64,000 nucleotides of DNA, from NCBI RefSeq assembly GCF_007830255.1, contig NZ_VLKG01000001.1, positions 1 through 64,000 on the forward strand, read 5' to 3'. The stretch comes from Azomonas agilis. GTDB taxonomy: Bacteria; Pseudomonadota; Gammaproteobacteria; Pseudomonadales; Pseudomonadaceae. Of this stretch, positions 7,273 through 16,597 are shown piece by piece. Below the pieces are notes generated by a model. The model made no database searches, had not been told where the DNA came from, and worked only from the letters and a program-made list of their open reading frames with translations. The translations under genes were made by a program, and so were the position numbers. Each line of letters starts with the position of its first letter. The first letter of the stretch is position 1.

Positions 7273-7410
7273 ATGAGTAACTCCAAGGAGAAACTGAATC
7301 TGTTCTTGTCCTGTCGGAGCGCACTTGCAAACTACGCAGCCCTGATCACCAAAGACCGGGCCAAAACCGAGGACGTTGTGCAGATCGTTTACAGGCAGTC
7401 TGACGGCTAA
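7273..7410 (+). pseudogene. truncated ECF sigma factor of the PvdS/FpvI iron-starvation type
   Basis: A 45-codon frame with a plausible ribosome site (AGAGGG) and ATG. Its product matches the start of region 2 of iron-starvation sigma factors: a LFLSCRSALANYAALIT helix, then KTEDVVQIVYRQ, where intact family members have AEDVVQ and then F or Y. The frame stops 5 residues later and nothing after it continues the family, so most of region 2 and all of region 4 are missing. No anti-sigma gene is nearby. The rest of the 7103-7468 gap shows no other gene. Confidence 0.7.
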
Positions 7411-7468
7411 GTTCTAAGAATCTGTCTGTCCCCCATGGAGCTTTTGAGGTTTTACTACGTCAGGCTCC

Positions 7469-8008
7469 TCAGCAAAGGGCTTTATTCTGACAGCGCTGTT
7501 CATGATTCAATAGCCACTGCTTACGATGCAAACCACCGCCATAGCCCGTTAAGGAGGCGTTGCTACCAATGACACGATGGCAGGGGATTACGATTCCAAT
7601 GGGATTAGCCCCATTAGCCAAACCAACCGCTCGCACTGCTTTAGGGCGGTTAATACGCCGGGCCAGCTCGCCATAGCTGATGGTCTGCCCTTGGGGAATG
7701 CTGCACAGTGCCTTCCATACTTCACGCTGGAAATCCGTTCCGCCGGTGACCACCTGAATCTGGAGCGGTTCAATCATCGCAATGTCCCCCTCAAAGTACG
7801 CTAGCAAAGCTTGAGTAGCCGGTGACTTTTGCGGGTTCTCCTGCATGTTTATGGAGATTTTGGGGTATTGCCGACGCATCAGCAGGTGCATACGGTCTTC
7901 GTACTCCTGCCAGTCTATGGCCCGCAGATGCCCTTGCTCATCAGTAACCAACAGCATCTGGCCTAGCGGCGTTGCCACGCGCTCCAATAGAAAAGTCAGG
8001 GTTGGCAT
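7469..8008 (-). CDS. ogt: methylated-DNA-[protein]-cysteine S-methyltransferase
   Basis: A 179-residue suicide DNA-repair protein that takes the alkyl group from O6-alkylguanine onto a cysteine. The active-site motif IPCHRVI is intact (Cys143). The upstream helix-turn-helix region is typical (QREVWKALCSIPQGQTISYG, then RPKAVRAVGLANGANP). The start codon lies only 18 bases from the last CRISPR repeat. The array is transcribed in the same direction, so ogt has no obvious promoter of its own in that gap. It may be read from the CRISPR leader. Confidence 0.93.
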   Translation of the reverse strand: MPTLTFLLERVATPLGQMLLVTDEQGHLRAIDWQEYEDRMHLLMRRQYPKISINMQENPQKSPATQALLAYFEGDIAMIEPLQIQVVTGGTDFQREVWKALCSIPQGQTISYGELARRINRPKAVRAVGLANGANPIGIVIPCHRVIGSNASLTGYGGGLHRKQWLLNHEQRCQNKALC

Positions 8009-8026
8009 AGGTTTCTCATAGTTGCA

Positions 8027-8774
8027 TTTCTAAGCTGCCTACACGGCAGTGAACTGGGCATCCGGGCTAGATACTCCTGCGCTAATTTTCTAAGCTGCCT
8101 ACACGGCAGTGAACATTTCCCCCGTCGAATGAATGAAAGCCAAGCTTTTCTAAGCTGCCTACACGGCAGTGAACGAATCTCATCTGATTCAGACGCAAAA
8201 GTTGGCTTTCTAAGCTGCCTACACGGCAGTGAACGATATGTTCGGTGGCCTCATCCCAGCGGTTAATTTCTAAGCTGCCTACACGGCAGTGAACCGGCGA
8301 AGAACTTACGCCAACCTACACCGACATTTCTAAGCTGCCTACACGGCAGTGAACAAGTTGCGGAAAAACTATTTCAGCGCGCGACTTTTCTAAGCTGCCT
8401 ACACGGCAGTGAACTGTATTCACTTAGGCATGGTGAAATACGTCATTTTCTAAGCTGCCTACACGGCAGTGAACCGAACCCTGACTCAACACTGGAGCAA
8501 CATCATTTTCTAAGCTGCCTACACGGCGGTGAACGTGTCGTTATGGGGTGCGCCCGTCACGGAAGCTTTCTAAGCTGCCTACACGGCAGTGAACGATGAC
8601 ACTGGCGCTCTTGGTAGTTGCCTATTTTTCTAAGCTGCCTACACGGCAGTGAACGCCGTGCGGATTATCCAAGAGCAGGTTTTCTATTTCTAAGCTGCCT
8701 ACACGGCAGTGAACGAGGAATTCGTCGAGGCCATCGCCCGCCTATTTTTCTAAGCTGCCTACACGGCAGTGAAC
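8027..8774 (-). CRISPR. type I-F CRISPR array, 13 repeats and 12 spacers, no cas genes in view
   Basis: Thirteen 28-base repeats start every 60 bases from 8027 to 8747, separated by twelve 32-base spacers. In transcript sense the repeat contains CTGCC-GTGTA-GGCAG, the Csy4/Cas6f hairpin of subtype I-F, and ends CTTAGAAA, so transcription runs leftward. Repeat 9 (8507-8534) alone differs, with G at 8528. All spacers are distinct and none obviously matches this window. No cas1, cas3 or csy gene is present here, so the array depends on cas genes elsewhere or is orphan. Confidence 0.98.
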
Positions 8775-9049
8775 AAGAGCTTAAATCATCCAACTTATTA
8801 TGGCAAAAGGCAAAAACAGCTTTTTCTATCGTTTAACCCAAATTTTTACCCTACGCCACAAACCCCGAATAATGCGGGCTCTGCATCAAGATTAAAAAAA
8901 GGGTTTGAAGCGTTCACAGCACCTCGCCTTCAAATGTAAAAATATTTTCATAAATAGATGAGGACAACCCCCTGCTCCTTCGTGTCATTAGGCAGAACGC
9001 AATTATTCGCATTTATGCCTATGGCTTTAACCTAGGAGTGCTCCTTTCC
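8775..9049. promoter_or_regulatory. CRISPR leader (leftward) and upstream region of the TonB receptor (rightward)
   Basis: The roughly 120 bases right of the last repeat are A+T-rich and contain no further repeat, as expected for the leader; new spacers should be added at this end. The remainder is the untranslated region of the siderophore receptor. The segment GCAATTATTCGCATTTATGCC near 9000 loosely resembles a Fur box, but the match is weak. The AGGAG about 11 bases before ATG 9050 is the probable ribosome site. Confidence 0.5.
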
Positions 9050-11488
9050 ATGCCACGCTTTTCCTGCGATGTAGGTCGCATTTCTTTATTACTGGCACTC
9101 GTCACCACAGGGATAGCAGGGGGCGGCTTACCTCACACCACTTGGGCGGCACAGGCCACGACTCAACTGGAACAAACCTACCCATTCAACCTAGCGGCAG
9201 GCCCATTGCCTCAGCGCCTCAATGAATTCAGCCGCCAAACGGGGTTGATCCTGATTTATACCGACAAGATTTCCTACAGCCTGCAAGCGCCCAGCGTGCG
9301 GGGAACCTACAGTGCTGAAACCGCTTTAGAGCAGCTACTGCAAAACTCAGGCTATCGTTTTCGCCCCGTGGATGAAGGCACACTTACCTTAGAACCCATT
9401 CCCCAAGACACCAGCAGCGGCACTTTAGATCTATCGGCTATGACTGTTATGGCACAAGGACCTTCACGTGGCACAGGCACCAGCTATCAGCCTGCCGAAA
9501 CCACCAGCATCATGCGCACCAAAGCGCCGCTGTTGGAAATTCCGCAAACCATCAACGTAGTACCGGCCCAAGTCATTAAAGACCAAAAGCCACGCAATTT
9601 AGACGATGCCCTAAACAACATCAGCGGTATTACCCAAGCCAACACCCTAGGCGGCACTCAGGATGCGGTGATGAAGCGGGGTTTTGGCGACAACCGTGAT
9701 GGCTCCATTATGCGCGACGGGATGCCCTCCTCCTTAGGACACAGTCTGACCGCCAGCGTTGATCATGTAGAGGTGCTTAAAGGCCCGGCCAGCTTGCTGT
9801 ACGGCATTCAAGATCCGGGCGGGGTGGTCAACTTAGTCAGCAAAAAGCCCCAACTGACCGAGCAGCACTCCATCACCGCACGCGCTTCAGGCTATGCCCA
9901 CGGGCGTAATGGCCACGGCGGACAATTCGACAGCACCGGAGCCATCGGCGACAGCAACTTTGCCTATCGACTGGTGGTGGATTACGACACCGATGACTAC
10001 TGGCGTAACTTCGGCACCAACCGCGAGACCCTTGTTGCTCCCTCTCTAGCGTGGTACGGCGACAAAACACAGGTCACCTTCAGCTACGAACATCGGGAAT
10101 TTTCGTATCCCTTTGATCGCGGCACGGCCATTGATCCTGCTACCGGTCGGGCACTGAATATCTCCAGACGCAAGCGCTTAGACGAAAAATTCAACATCAC
10201 CGAAGGGCGCTCCGACCTCTTCCGCTTCAACCTAGACCACCAGTTTAATGATCAGTGGAGCGGCTCCTTTGCCTATGGCTGGAGCAATGAAACCTACGAC
10301 GATAACCAAGCCCGCGTCACCAGCGTGAACTCCACCAAGAAAACGGTGACACGGCGGGTAGATGGAACCCACGGCGCGATCGGCACCAACAGCTTTGGCC
10401 GCCTCAGCCTCAACGGTGACTTTGAGTTGCTGGGTATGCGCCATGAACTGATGACCGGAATCGACAGCGAAAAACGCAAAATCTTTCGTGCGGATTTAAT
10501 CCGAGGCAGCAACAGCACCATCAGCTATACCAATCCCGTTTATGGCACAGTCGGTACCTCTGATAACGTTGATACGAGCACCAGCGACCAAACAGATAAG
10601 CTACGTACCGACTCCTTTTACATCCAAGACTCCATCCATCTGGATGAGCGCTGGATTTTAGTACTCGGAACCCGCTATCAACGCTACGACCAATGGGCCG
10701 GTCGCGGACGACCCTTTAAAGCTAACACCGATGTGAAAGACCACGAATGGACACCACGCGCAGGCTTGGTGTACCGCATCAATGATGAAATGTCGGTGTA
10801 CGGCAGCTACACCTACTCCTTTAAACCCAACTCCACTATTGCGCCTTTGTCCTCGGGTACAACTTTGGATGGTTCAACACCACCCGAAGAAGGCCGCTCG
10901 TGGGAAGTGGGTGGAAAATGGGATATTCCCGGCCGCTTTACCGCCAACTTAGCCTTATTTGATATTCACAAACGCAACGTCTTGGTGAATGAAACCGACG
11001 CTCTGGGATATACCTACAGCCGTGCCGCAGGCAAGGTGCGCTCCTACGGCGTGGAGTTAGACATCAGTGGTGAGTTGACCGAGCGCTGGAGTGTAATCGG
11101 CAGCTATGCGTGGTTGCACGCCGAAGTCACCGACGACCCAACCCTAGAGGACAATCACCTGCAAAACGTAGCCAAAACGACAGCCTCTTTATCCGCTACC
11201 TACGATGCAGGCTCTATCTTTGGTGGGGATAAATTACGCTTAGGCGGTGGTACACGCTATGTAGCTAAACGCTCTGGGGATTCGGCCAACAGCTTCACCC
11301 TACCAGCCTACACAGTAACGGACGTTTTTGCTCAGTACCAAACCCATCTGGGCGAGCGCAATCTGAGCTTCCAGTTCAACATCAAGAATCTGTTTGATAA
11401 GACTTACTACCCTTCCAGTGCCAACCAGTATTACGTCGCGGTAGGGGAAGCGCGGCAGTTTTTATTCTCCAGTACCCTAGAGTTTTAA
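9050..11488 (+). CDS. TonB-dependent siderophore receptor with N-terminal signalling (STN) domain
   Basis: An outer-membrane receptor of about 812 residues. A signal peptide (about 34 residues) is followed by an STN domain (FNLAAGPLPQRLNEFSRQTG to GTLTLEP), which contacts an inner-membrane anti-sigma factor in FecA/FpvA-type surface signalling. A plug domain follows (LLEIPQTINVVPAQVIKDQK, then GGVVNLVSKKP), then a beta-barrel ending in Phe (FLFSSTLEF). The overall form is that of ferric-siderophore receptors. No intact ECF sigma or anti-sigma gene adjoins it; only the sigma remnant at 7273-7410 is near. The substrate cannot be named. ATG 9050 is preferred to GTG 9038, which is too close to AGGAG. 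Confidence 0.9.
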   Translation: MPRFSCDVGRISLLLALVTTGIAGGGLPHTTWAAQATTQLEQTYPFNLAAGPLPQRLNEFSRQTGLILIYTDKISYSLQAPSVRGTYSAETALEQLLQNSGYRFRPVDEGTLTLEPIPQDTSSGTLDLSAMTVMAQGPSRGTGTSYQPAETTSIMRTKAPLLEIPQTINVVPAQVIKDQKPRNLDDALNNISGITQANTLGGTQDAVMKRGFGDNRDGSIMRDGMPSSLGHSLTASVDHVEVLKGPASLLYGIQDPGGVVNLVSKKPQLTEQHSITARASGYAHGRNGHGGQFDSTGAIGDSNFAYRLVVDYDTDDYWRNFGTNRETLVAPSLAWYGDKTQVTFSYEHREFSYPFDRGTAIDPATGRALNISRRKRLDEKFNITEGRSDLFRFNLDHQFNDQWSGSFAYGWSNETYDDNQARVTSVNSTKKTVTRRVDGTHGAIGTNSFGRLSLNGDFELLGMRHELMTGIDSEKRKIFRADLIRGSNSTISYTNPVYGTVGTSDNVDTSTSDQTDKLRTDSFYIQDSIHLDERWILVLGTRYQRYDQWAGRGRPFKANTDVKDHEWTPRAGLVYRINDEMSVYGSYTYSFKPNSTIAPLSSGTTLDGSTPPEEGRSWEVGGKWDIPGRFTANLALFDIHKRNVLVNETDALGYTYSRAAGKVRSYGVELDISGELTERWSVIGSYAWLHAEVTDDPTLEDNHLQNVAKTTASLSATYDAGSIFGGDKLRLGGGTRYVAKRSGDSANSFTLPAYTVTDVFAQYQTHLGERNLSFQFNIKNLFDKTYYPSSANQYYVAVGEARQFLFSSTLEF

Positions 11489-11494
11489 GCCTTC

Positions 11495-11518
11495 AGCCGC
11501 TGGTTAAGGCCAGCGGCT
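11495..11518. terminator. hairpin between convergent receptor and efflux operon
   Basis: Perfect 9-bp stem AGCCGCTGG/CCAGCGGCT with a 6-base loop. It probably serves both convergent transcripts. There is no long T-run. Confidence 0.7.
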
Positions 11519-11536
11519 TCTCAGCCGAGTTTCCCC

Positions 11537-12430
11537 CTAAAATAAATCGGGGTCAGGACGGGCACGATCTTCACCGGGAATCACCGTTACCGTACAGGTT
11601 AAACCCGCCGACAACACTAAGTCTGGCGGTACTTCCTCCAGCTCGATGCGCACCGGAATACGTCGAGCCAAACGCACCCAGTTAAAGGTCGGGTTCACAT
11701 CCGCCACTAAGCTGCGGCTTTCCGGGTTGTCACGGTCGTAGATGCCCCGGGCAATGCTGTGTACCCGCCCCATCATCACCTGACCACTCATCAGGCGCAT
11801 CTCGGCCTTATCGCCCTCACGGATCATGGGCAGGCGGGTTTCTTCAAAGTAGCCATACACATAGAAGGAGTGACTATTCACCACCGCCATCACCGCTTCC
11901 CCACGGTTGGCAAAATCACCCACAAATACGTTCAGGTTGGTGACATAGCCATCCACTGGAGCCCGTACTTCCGTGCGGTGCATGTTTAAACGGGCGGTCT
12001 CCAACTGCACCAAGGCTTGGTTATAGTCCGCCTGAGCTGAGGCTGCCAGCAAACCGGCATTGCTGCGTGACTCGCGCGAGACTACGCGCTCATCCATATC
12101 CGCGCGGCGGCTGGCATCGTCCTGACGCATTTGCCACTCCGCTTTACGGGCAGCAACTAGGGCTTCCGCTTGTTTTAAGGCATGGTGGTAGTGTTCGTGG
12201 TCAATTTGCAGCAGCAAATCGCCCTTCTTCACAAATTGGTTATCCCGAACCGCAACCTCAGTCACCAGCCCGGTAACGTCGGGGGCAATACGCACAATAT
12301 CGGCCCGTACTCGACCATCCCGCGTCCAAGGCGAGTCCATATAGTGAACCCATAATAAACGCACAGTGACAGCCGCCGCACAAAACACCAGCAGCGTAAA
12401 TAAGACACTGATTACTTTTTTCCAAGACAT
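11537..12430 (-). CDS. HlyD/AaeA-like membrane fusion protein of an efflux system
   Basis: A periplasmic adaptor of about 297 residues. It has one N-terminal transmembrane anchor (VISVLFTLLVFCAAAVTV), the WTRDGRVRADIVRIAPDVTG lipoyl half-motif, a helical hairpin, and the second lipoyl half (EVRAPVDGYVTNLNVFVGDF). It should link the FUSC-type inner-membrane pump to the outer-membrane NodT-like channel. It is the last gene of a four-gene leftward operon resembling aaeXAB plus a channel. ATG at 12430 has a better-placed GAGTGG than the GTG at 12439. Confidence 0.85.
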   Translation of the reverse strand: MSWKKVISVLFTLLVFCAAAVTVRLLWVHYMDSPWTRDGRVRADIVRIAPDVTGLVTEVAVRDNQFVKKGDLLLQIDHEHYHHALKQAEALVAARKAEWQMRQDDASRRADMDERVVSRESRSNAGLLAASAQADYNQALVQLETARLNMHRTEVRAPVDGYVTNLNVFVGDFANRGEAVMAVVNSHSFYVYGYFEETRLPMIREGDKAEMRLMSGQVMMGRVHSIARGIYDRDNPESRSLVADVNPTFNWVRLARRIPVRIELEEVPPDLVLSAGLTCTVTVIPGEDRARPDPDLF

Positions 12431-12453
12431 ATCAGCCACTCACAGCAGCAGAA

Positions 12454-12654
12454 CTAACGATAAATATACAGGGCCAGAACACCGTAAAAGCAGGTAAACA
12501 AGCTGACCCGCAATAAGATAGGATGCCAAGTGTGCTGATAGAACCCCGACCATGCGATAAGCCGATCAATTCCCCAGCCCACCGCCAGACAGACCAAAAA
12601 CAATAGGGTGACGCTGGGCATATAAATGCCAAATAAGGCGACTTCACGAGGCAA
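12454..12654 (-). CDS. AaeX-like DUF1656 small membrane protein
   Basis: A 66-residue protein with two transmembrane helices and the DUF1656 pattern (EVALFGIYMPSVTLLFLVC, then WHPILLRVSLF). The start is a TTG placed 7 bases after a strong GGGAGG, and it overlaps the end of the FUSC gene by 11 bases. AaeX-type proteins accompany AaeAB-like aromatic-acid efflux pumps; their exact role is unknown. A competing frame at 12432-12647 has a GTG start but no family pattern. Confidence 0.82.
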   Translation of the reverse strand: MPREVALFGIYMPSVTLLFLVCLAVGWGIDRLIAWSGFYQHTWHPILLRVSLFTCFYGVLALYIYR

Positions 12655-14824
12655 GGTGAGACCTCCCAGCCGTAGTTGATGATCCTTCCGCCAAGGGGGA
12701 GTTGGGATCGAGTAAAGAACTACGAATAAAGTGTAGATAGCTCAACACCCGCCGCAGAGGTGAGCTATCAAACTGAGGGGGACGGGGCTCTGGGGTTTCC
12801 CGTACCGCAACAATGGCTTGCTCCACCGCATTGAGTGCCCGCTGATGATTTTCCGCATCCGGCTGAATGAATAGCCGTACTAGAGACCGCCCCAGTACTC
12901 GAACGCTTAAGCGCCATTCTGTGTCCTCTCCGTACCAAGGCTCTTTGGGCAAGCGCGCTTGCTCTTCGCGCAGCTCAATCACCGCATGGCCGATTTCCAA
13001 CACGGTAAACATCCAGCGCATCAGGCGTTTTTGCACATCGGGCCTCCCTGCTGCCAGTGCATAGCCTTGGTTTAACAGATCGCGGGTTCCACTTTCAAAG
13101 CCTGCAATCATGCCCCGCAACTTACCACTGACGGCAAATACCACCCGCATGCGCAAATCCTGCTCCAAACGCCCCCATAGCCAAGGTTGGTTGGGCGGCA
13201 GAATAAAGGTTGAAGCCAGTGCCGCAATGGCAATCGACAGGATGGCCGCCAGATAATTGTTTAAGAACAGAGCTGGGTTATACAGCGTGAGGTTATTGGG
13301 CAGAGACAGAATACAAAACCAGATCAGTAACCCCACGCCATAACCTGCGGTTTGCGGACGAGCTAACCAGAAGGTGCCCAGCGTCAATATGGGAACAAAG
13401 CTGCAATACAACAGCGGGAAGCCATCAATCTGGGGATAAATCCAGAAATACAGGAAAAATCCCAAGATCCCGCTCAGGGTTGCGCCCCAAAAAATCTGGG
13501 ATGCTAAACGCCCCGGATTACCTGAAATAGAGGTCAGCGCAGAAATCAAGCCCACAGTTAATACAGACGTAGGGCCACTGGGCCAAGCGGTGGCAATCCA
13601 AAAAGCACTCAAACCTAACACCAACAGAGCACAGCGCACACCCGCTACCGCCGCCGCCACTCCGTTAGCACGGGGCGTAAAGCTGTATTGCCACTGCTCG
13701 CGCTCGTGTTGGTGCTGCACCAAAGAGGCTTGGGTCAGGGTGTAGTTGTGTAGATCGTCTAAGAAGCGGAACAACAGCTCAGCGGCGGTGTTGTAGTCTA
13801 GGATCAGGGAATCACTGGCTCCCTTCATACTGAGCTGTTGCCGCCCTTCGCGAATTTGGGGCATCAGATCGCGCTTACATTGGTCTAAACGGGCTGCTTG
13901 GGCCGCTGCCTCTGAATCCATCAATAAATGTTCGGCCAAAGGCGCTAGGGCGGTGCTGATGTCGTCCAAACAGGGCTGCAAAATATCAACCACCACCTGC
14001 CCTTCTGGGGTTGCCTGTAACCGCTGCACCAACTGATACAGGGCGTGGTAGCGGGTGGAAACCACCATGAACTCGTTGTTCATGCGCGCTAAGCGGCCAC
14101 TACGCACCCGAATGCGCGGATCTTCAAAGGCACTGGCATTGCGCAGGTTTTCCAAGCTCACCGCTTGGGCAGCAAAGCGGGCATGGCTTTGTTCAACCTC
14201 TAGGGGTTCTAGCTGGCCACTGAGCCCAGAACGGGCAAAACGGGCAAAGTCCCTCAGGCGGCTATTAGAGGTGGCCCGCAAGGTGGCGCTACTGGTTTGC
14301 GGCAAGATCAAGCCACTGACCAAACCGGTACACAAAATACCGACGGTGATTTCCACCACCCGCCATAACGCCTGCATAAAGGCTTCTTCAGGGTGTAGGC
14401 TGGCGGGCAAGCCGATCATGATGGCGGTGTAACCTGCCAACACGCAGGCATAGCCGCGAAAGTCCCGATAACGGGCAGCCCCTGCGGTACAGAGCCCCAC
14501 CCAAAGGGCCAAACAGAGCAAAAACAGCACCCGCTCCTGATTGAACAGCGCAATCAGCGTCACCATCAGGGTTAACCCCAATAATGTGCCGATGATGCGG
14601 TAAAAGCTTTTGGCCAATACCTCACCACTTTGGCGCTGCATCACAATAAACACCGTGACCACCACCGTCCCCGGCTGCGGTAACTCCAAGCGGTACGCCA
14701 CCCACAGGGCGATAAACACACTGAGCAGCGCTTTGAAGATGAAGATCCAAATCACGCCTTCACTTTGAGCCCACTCACGCAGGGCCCGTCGAAACAGGGG
14801 CCCCTGAGTCGTCATGACGGACAT
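12644..14824 (-). CDS. FUSC/AaeB-like inner-membrane efflux pump
   Basis: A 726-residue protein with the FUSC layout: an N-terminal block of about six membrane helices (from IWIFIFKALLSVFIALWVAY), a long soluble region (about 180-370), a second block of helices (about 385-545), and a C-terminal soluble domain. AaeB-type pumps export aromatic acids such as p-hydroxybenzoate by proton-motive force. Here the substrate is unknown. It begins 6 bases after the channel gene and overlaps the DUF1656 gene, so all are one operon. Confidence 0.87.
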   Translation of the reverse strand: MSVMTTQGPLFRRALREWAQSEGVIWIFIFKALLSVFIALWVAYRLELPQPGTVVVTVFIVMQRQSGEVLAKSFYRIIGTLLGLTLMVTLIALFNQERVLFLLCLALWVGLCTAGAARYRDFRGYACVLAGYTAIMIGLPASLHPEEAFMQALWRVVEITVGILCTGLVSGLILPQTSSATLRATSNSRLRDFARFARSGLSGQLEPLEVEQSHARFAAQAVSLENLRNASAFEDPRIRVRSGRLARMNNEFMVVSTRYHALYQLVQRLQATPEGQVVVDILQPCLDDISTALAPLAEHLLMDSEAAAQAARLDQCKRDLMPQIREGRQQLSMKGASDSLILDYNTAAELLFRFLDDLHNYTLTQASLVQHQHEREQWQYSFTPRANGVAAAVAGVRCALLVLGLSAFWIATAWPSGPTSVLTVGLISALTSISGNPGRLASQIFWGATLSGILGFFLYFWIYPQIDGFPLLYCSFVPILTLGTFWLARPQTAGYGVGLLIWFCILSLPNNLTLYNPALFLNNYLAAILSIAIAALASTFILPPNQPWLWGRLEQDLRMRVVFAVSGKLRGMIAGFESGTRDLLNQGYALAAGRPDVQKRLMRWMFTVLEIGHAVIELREEQARLPKEPWYGEDTEWRLSVRVLGRSLVRLFIQPDAENHQRALNAVEQAIVAVRETPEPRPPQFDSSPLRRVLSYLHFIRSSLLDPNSPLAEGSSTTAGRSHLAS

Positions 14825-14830
14825 AGGAAA

Positions 14831-16360
14831 TTACTCGGACTGATGGAATGGAGTGCTTAGGTTGATCTCTTTAGGCGTTAATTGGCCCTCACTGACCTTC
14901 ATCTGCTTCTCATCTAACACGCCGCCACCTAACTCAACCCAAAGCCCCGCTTGGGTACTCAATTGAGCTGCCCGAATTTGCTCCTGCAAACGTTGTTGGT
15001 CAAATAACAGAGTTTGAGCCTCCAAAACCCCTCGATAATCGGTTAAACCACGCTTAAAGGCCTCCTGAGCCAATTCATAGCGCAATTCAGCGGTTTCAAT
15101 ACCATGGGCTACAAAACCCAGTTGCTCATGCAAAGAATGCAGGCGTACCAGATGATCTGAGATGCTTTTCAAGGCTGCCACCAAAGTCTGATTGTATTGT
15201 TCAACCGCTTGATCATAGCTGGCCGTAGCAGCCTGTAATTGACCCCGACGACGTCCGGCATCAAAAATCGGCAGATTTAAGGCGGGCCCCACGCTGTAGG
15301 TCAGTTTATCCCGTGTCAGAAACTCCAGCAGACTGCCCTCGGCCGAACGTCCGCCTAAAGCAGCCTTAAGGTTTACGTTAGGGTAAAAGTCCGCCTTAGC
15401 CACCTCAATTCCACGCGCCTGCGCCGCAACCAACCAGCGGCTAGCCACTACGTCCGGGCGATGTCCTACTAACTCTAACGGCAAGGTCGCCGGAATATTG
15501 GCTTCTGCATGCAAAGACAACTTAGGCCGTGTGAGGCTTTCCCCTGCGGCTGGGCCTTTCCCCGCTAAGGCCGCCAATTGGTTTTTGGTGAGCTTGATGT
15601 CCTCGTGCAACAAATCGACTTGGCGATGGGCTTCTGGAATGGGGGATTCCGCCTCGCTGACTTCAAACTCTGTACCCAAGCCCATGCGCAAGCGTTGTTC
15701 AGCCAGCGCCAATAGCTGCTCTTTTTGCTGGAGTGAGGCTTCGGCAATATCTAGTTCGGCGTAATACATGGCTAAATGAATGTAGCTACGCACCACATTA
15801 TGTTGCAGCTCAAGGGCGGCGGCGCGCTCTTCGGTCGCGGTGACGCGCACTAAGTCTAAAGCCCGCTCTTGGTTGTTACGTAAGCCTCCCCAGAGGTCAA
15901 AGTTGAACACAAAACCCAGATCGGTCACACCATTCCAAGTGGTGGCACCGGATAAGGCACCGGGGCCATAAAAGTGAGGGTCTTTAGGCCAGCGTTTGCG
16001 CTGTACCTCAGCCATCAAGTCTACTTGGGGATCGCGCATCGCCTCGGCTACCCCGGCCATCGCCTGAGCTTTACGCACCCGAGTACCGGCTTCAGCTAAT
16101 GAGGGGTTATGGGCTAAGGCTAAATCCACCCAAGCATTAAGCTGGGCGTCTCCATAAGCATGCCACCATTGATCTTTAGGCCAAACGGCTTCATGGGCCG
16201 CCTCTTGAATCGCTGAATCGGTCACTAATTCAGAGTCATCCAGCCGGCTGGCTTGGGGGAGAATGCCATTGCTGCTAATGCAACCGGCAAGGCTCGAGAA
16301 CACGGCAAGCAGACTGGACAGATATACACCCGACCGCATATTGCAAGTCACTGTCATCAT
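14831..16360 (-). CDS. NodT/OprM-family outer-membrane efflux lipoprotein
   Basis: A 509-residue outer-membrane channel of the TolC superfamily. A lipobox (SSLAGC) follows the hydrophobic leader. Two OEP repeats are visible, with the DQWWHAYGDAQLNAWVDLAL entry, GHRPDVVASRWLVAAQARGIEVAKADFYPN broken by the usual YPN-type motif, and FDAGRRRGQLQAATASYDQAVE-like helices. It is the first gene of the leftward efflux operon and divergent from the LysR gene. ATG 16360 and 16357 both lie close to AACAGG, so the start is uncertain by one codon. Confidence 0.9.
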   Translation of the reverse strand: MMTVTCNMRSGVYLSSLLAVFSSLAGCISSNGILPQASRLDDSELVTDSAIQEAAHEAVWPKDQWWHAYGDAQLNAWVDLALAHNPSLAEAGTRVRKAQAMAGVAEAMRDPQVDLMAEVQRKRWPKDPHFYGPGALSGATTWNGVTDLGFVFNFDLWGGLRNNQERALDLVRVTATEERAAALELQHNVVRSYIHLAMYYAELDIAEASLQQKEQLLALAEQRLRMGLGTEFEVSEAESPIPEAHRQVDLLHEDIKLTKNQLAALAGKGPAAGESLTRPKLSLHAEANIPATLPLELVGHRPDVVASRWLVAAQARGIEVAKADFYPNVNLKAALGGRSAEGSLLEFLTRDKLTYSVGPALNLPIFDAGRRRGQLQAATASYDQAVEQYNQTLVAALKSISDHLVRLHSLHEQLGFVAHGIETAELRYELAQEAFKRGLTDYRGVLEAQTLLFDQQRLQEQIRAAQLSTQAGLWVELGGGVLDEKQMKVSEGQLTPKEINLSTPFHQSE

Positions 16361-16597
16361 CCTGTTTTTTTAATAAAAGGGCTTAGTTTAGGCAAGGCAG
16401 GAAAAAGAAGAAGGCGATTTAATTCTAAAAGGAGTTTTAGGCGCAGAATAAGGGGGCTTCTGAGGATGCACTCTGTACCCAGAGACCACAATAATTGGCA
16501 GACTTCATGCTAATGCCCAGAGCCTGCCACCCCAACTACAATCAGCCTGTCACCGAATAGGCTCAGTTTTTTCCCGTGATTGCCAGAGAATCCATTC

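Noticed and set aside
8618-8836. A 72-codon frame with a repeated SCLHGSE motif
   Set aside because: It is the translation of CRISPR repeats; the 60-base period keeps the frame open.
9000-9022. Fur box upstream of the TonB receptor
   Set aside because: Only a partial match to the consensus; reported as a weak possibility within the upstream region, not as a site.
12432-12647. Alternative 71-codon frame overlapping the DUF1656 gene
   Set aside because: The other frame matches DUF1656 and has a strong GGGAGG before its TTG start.
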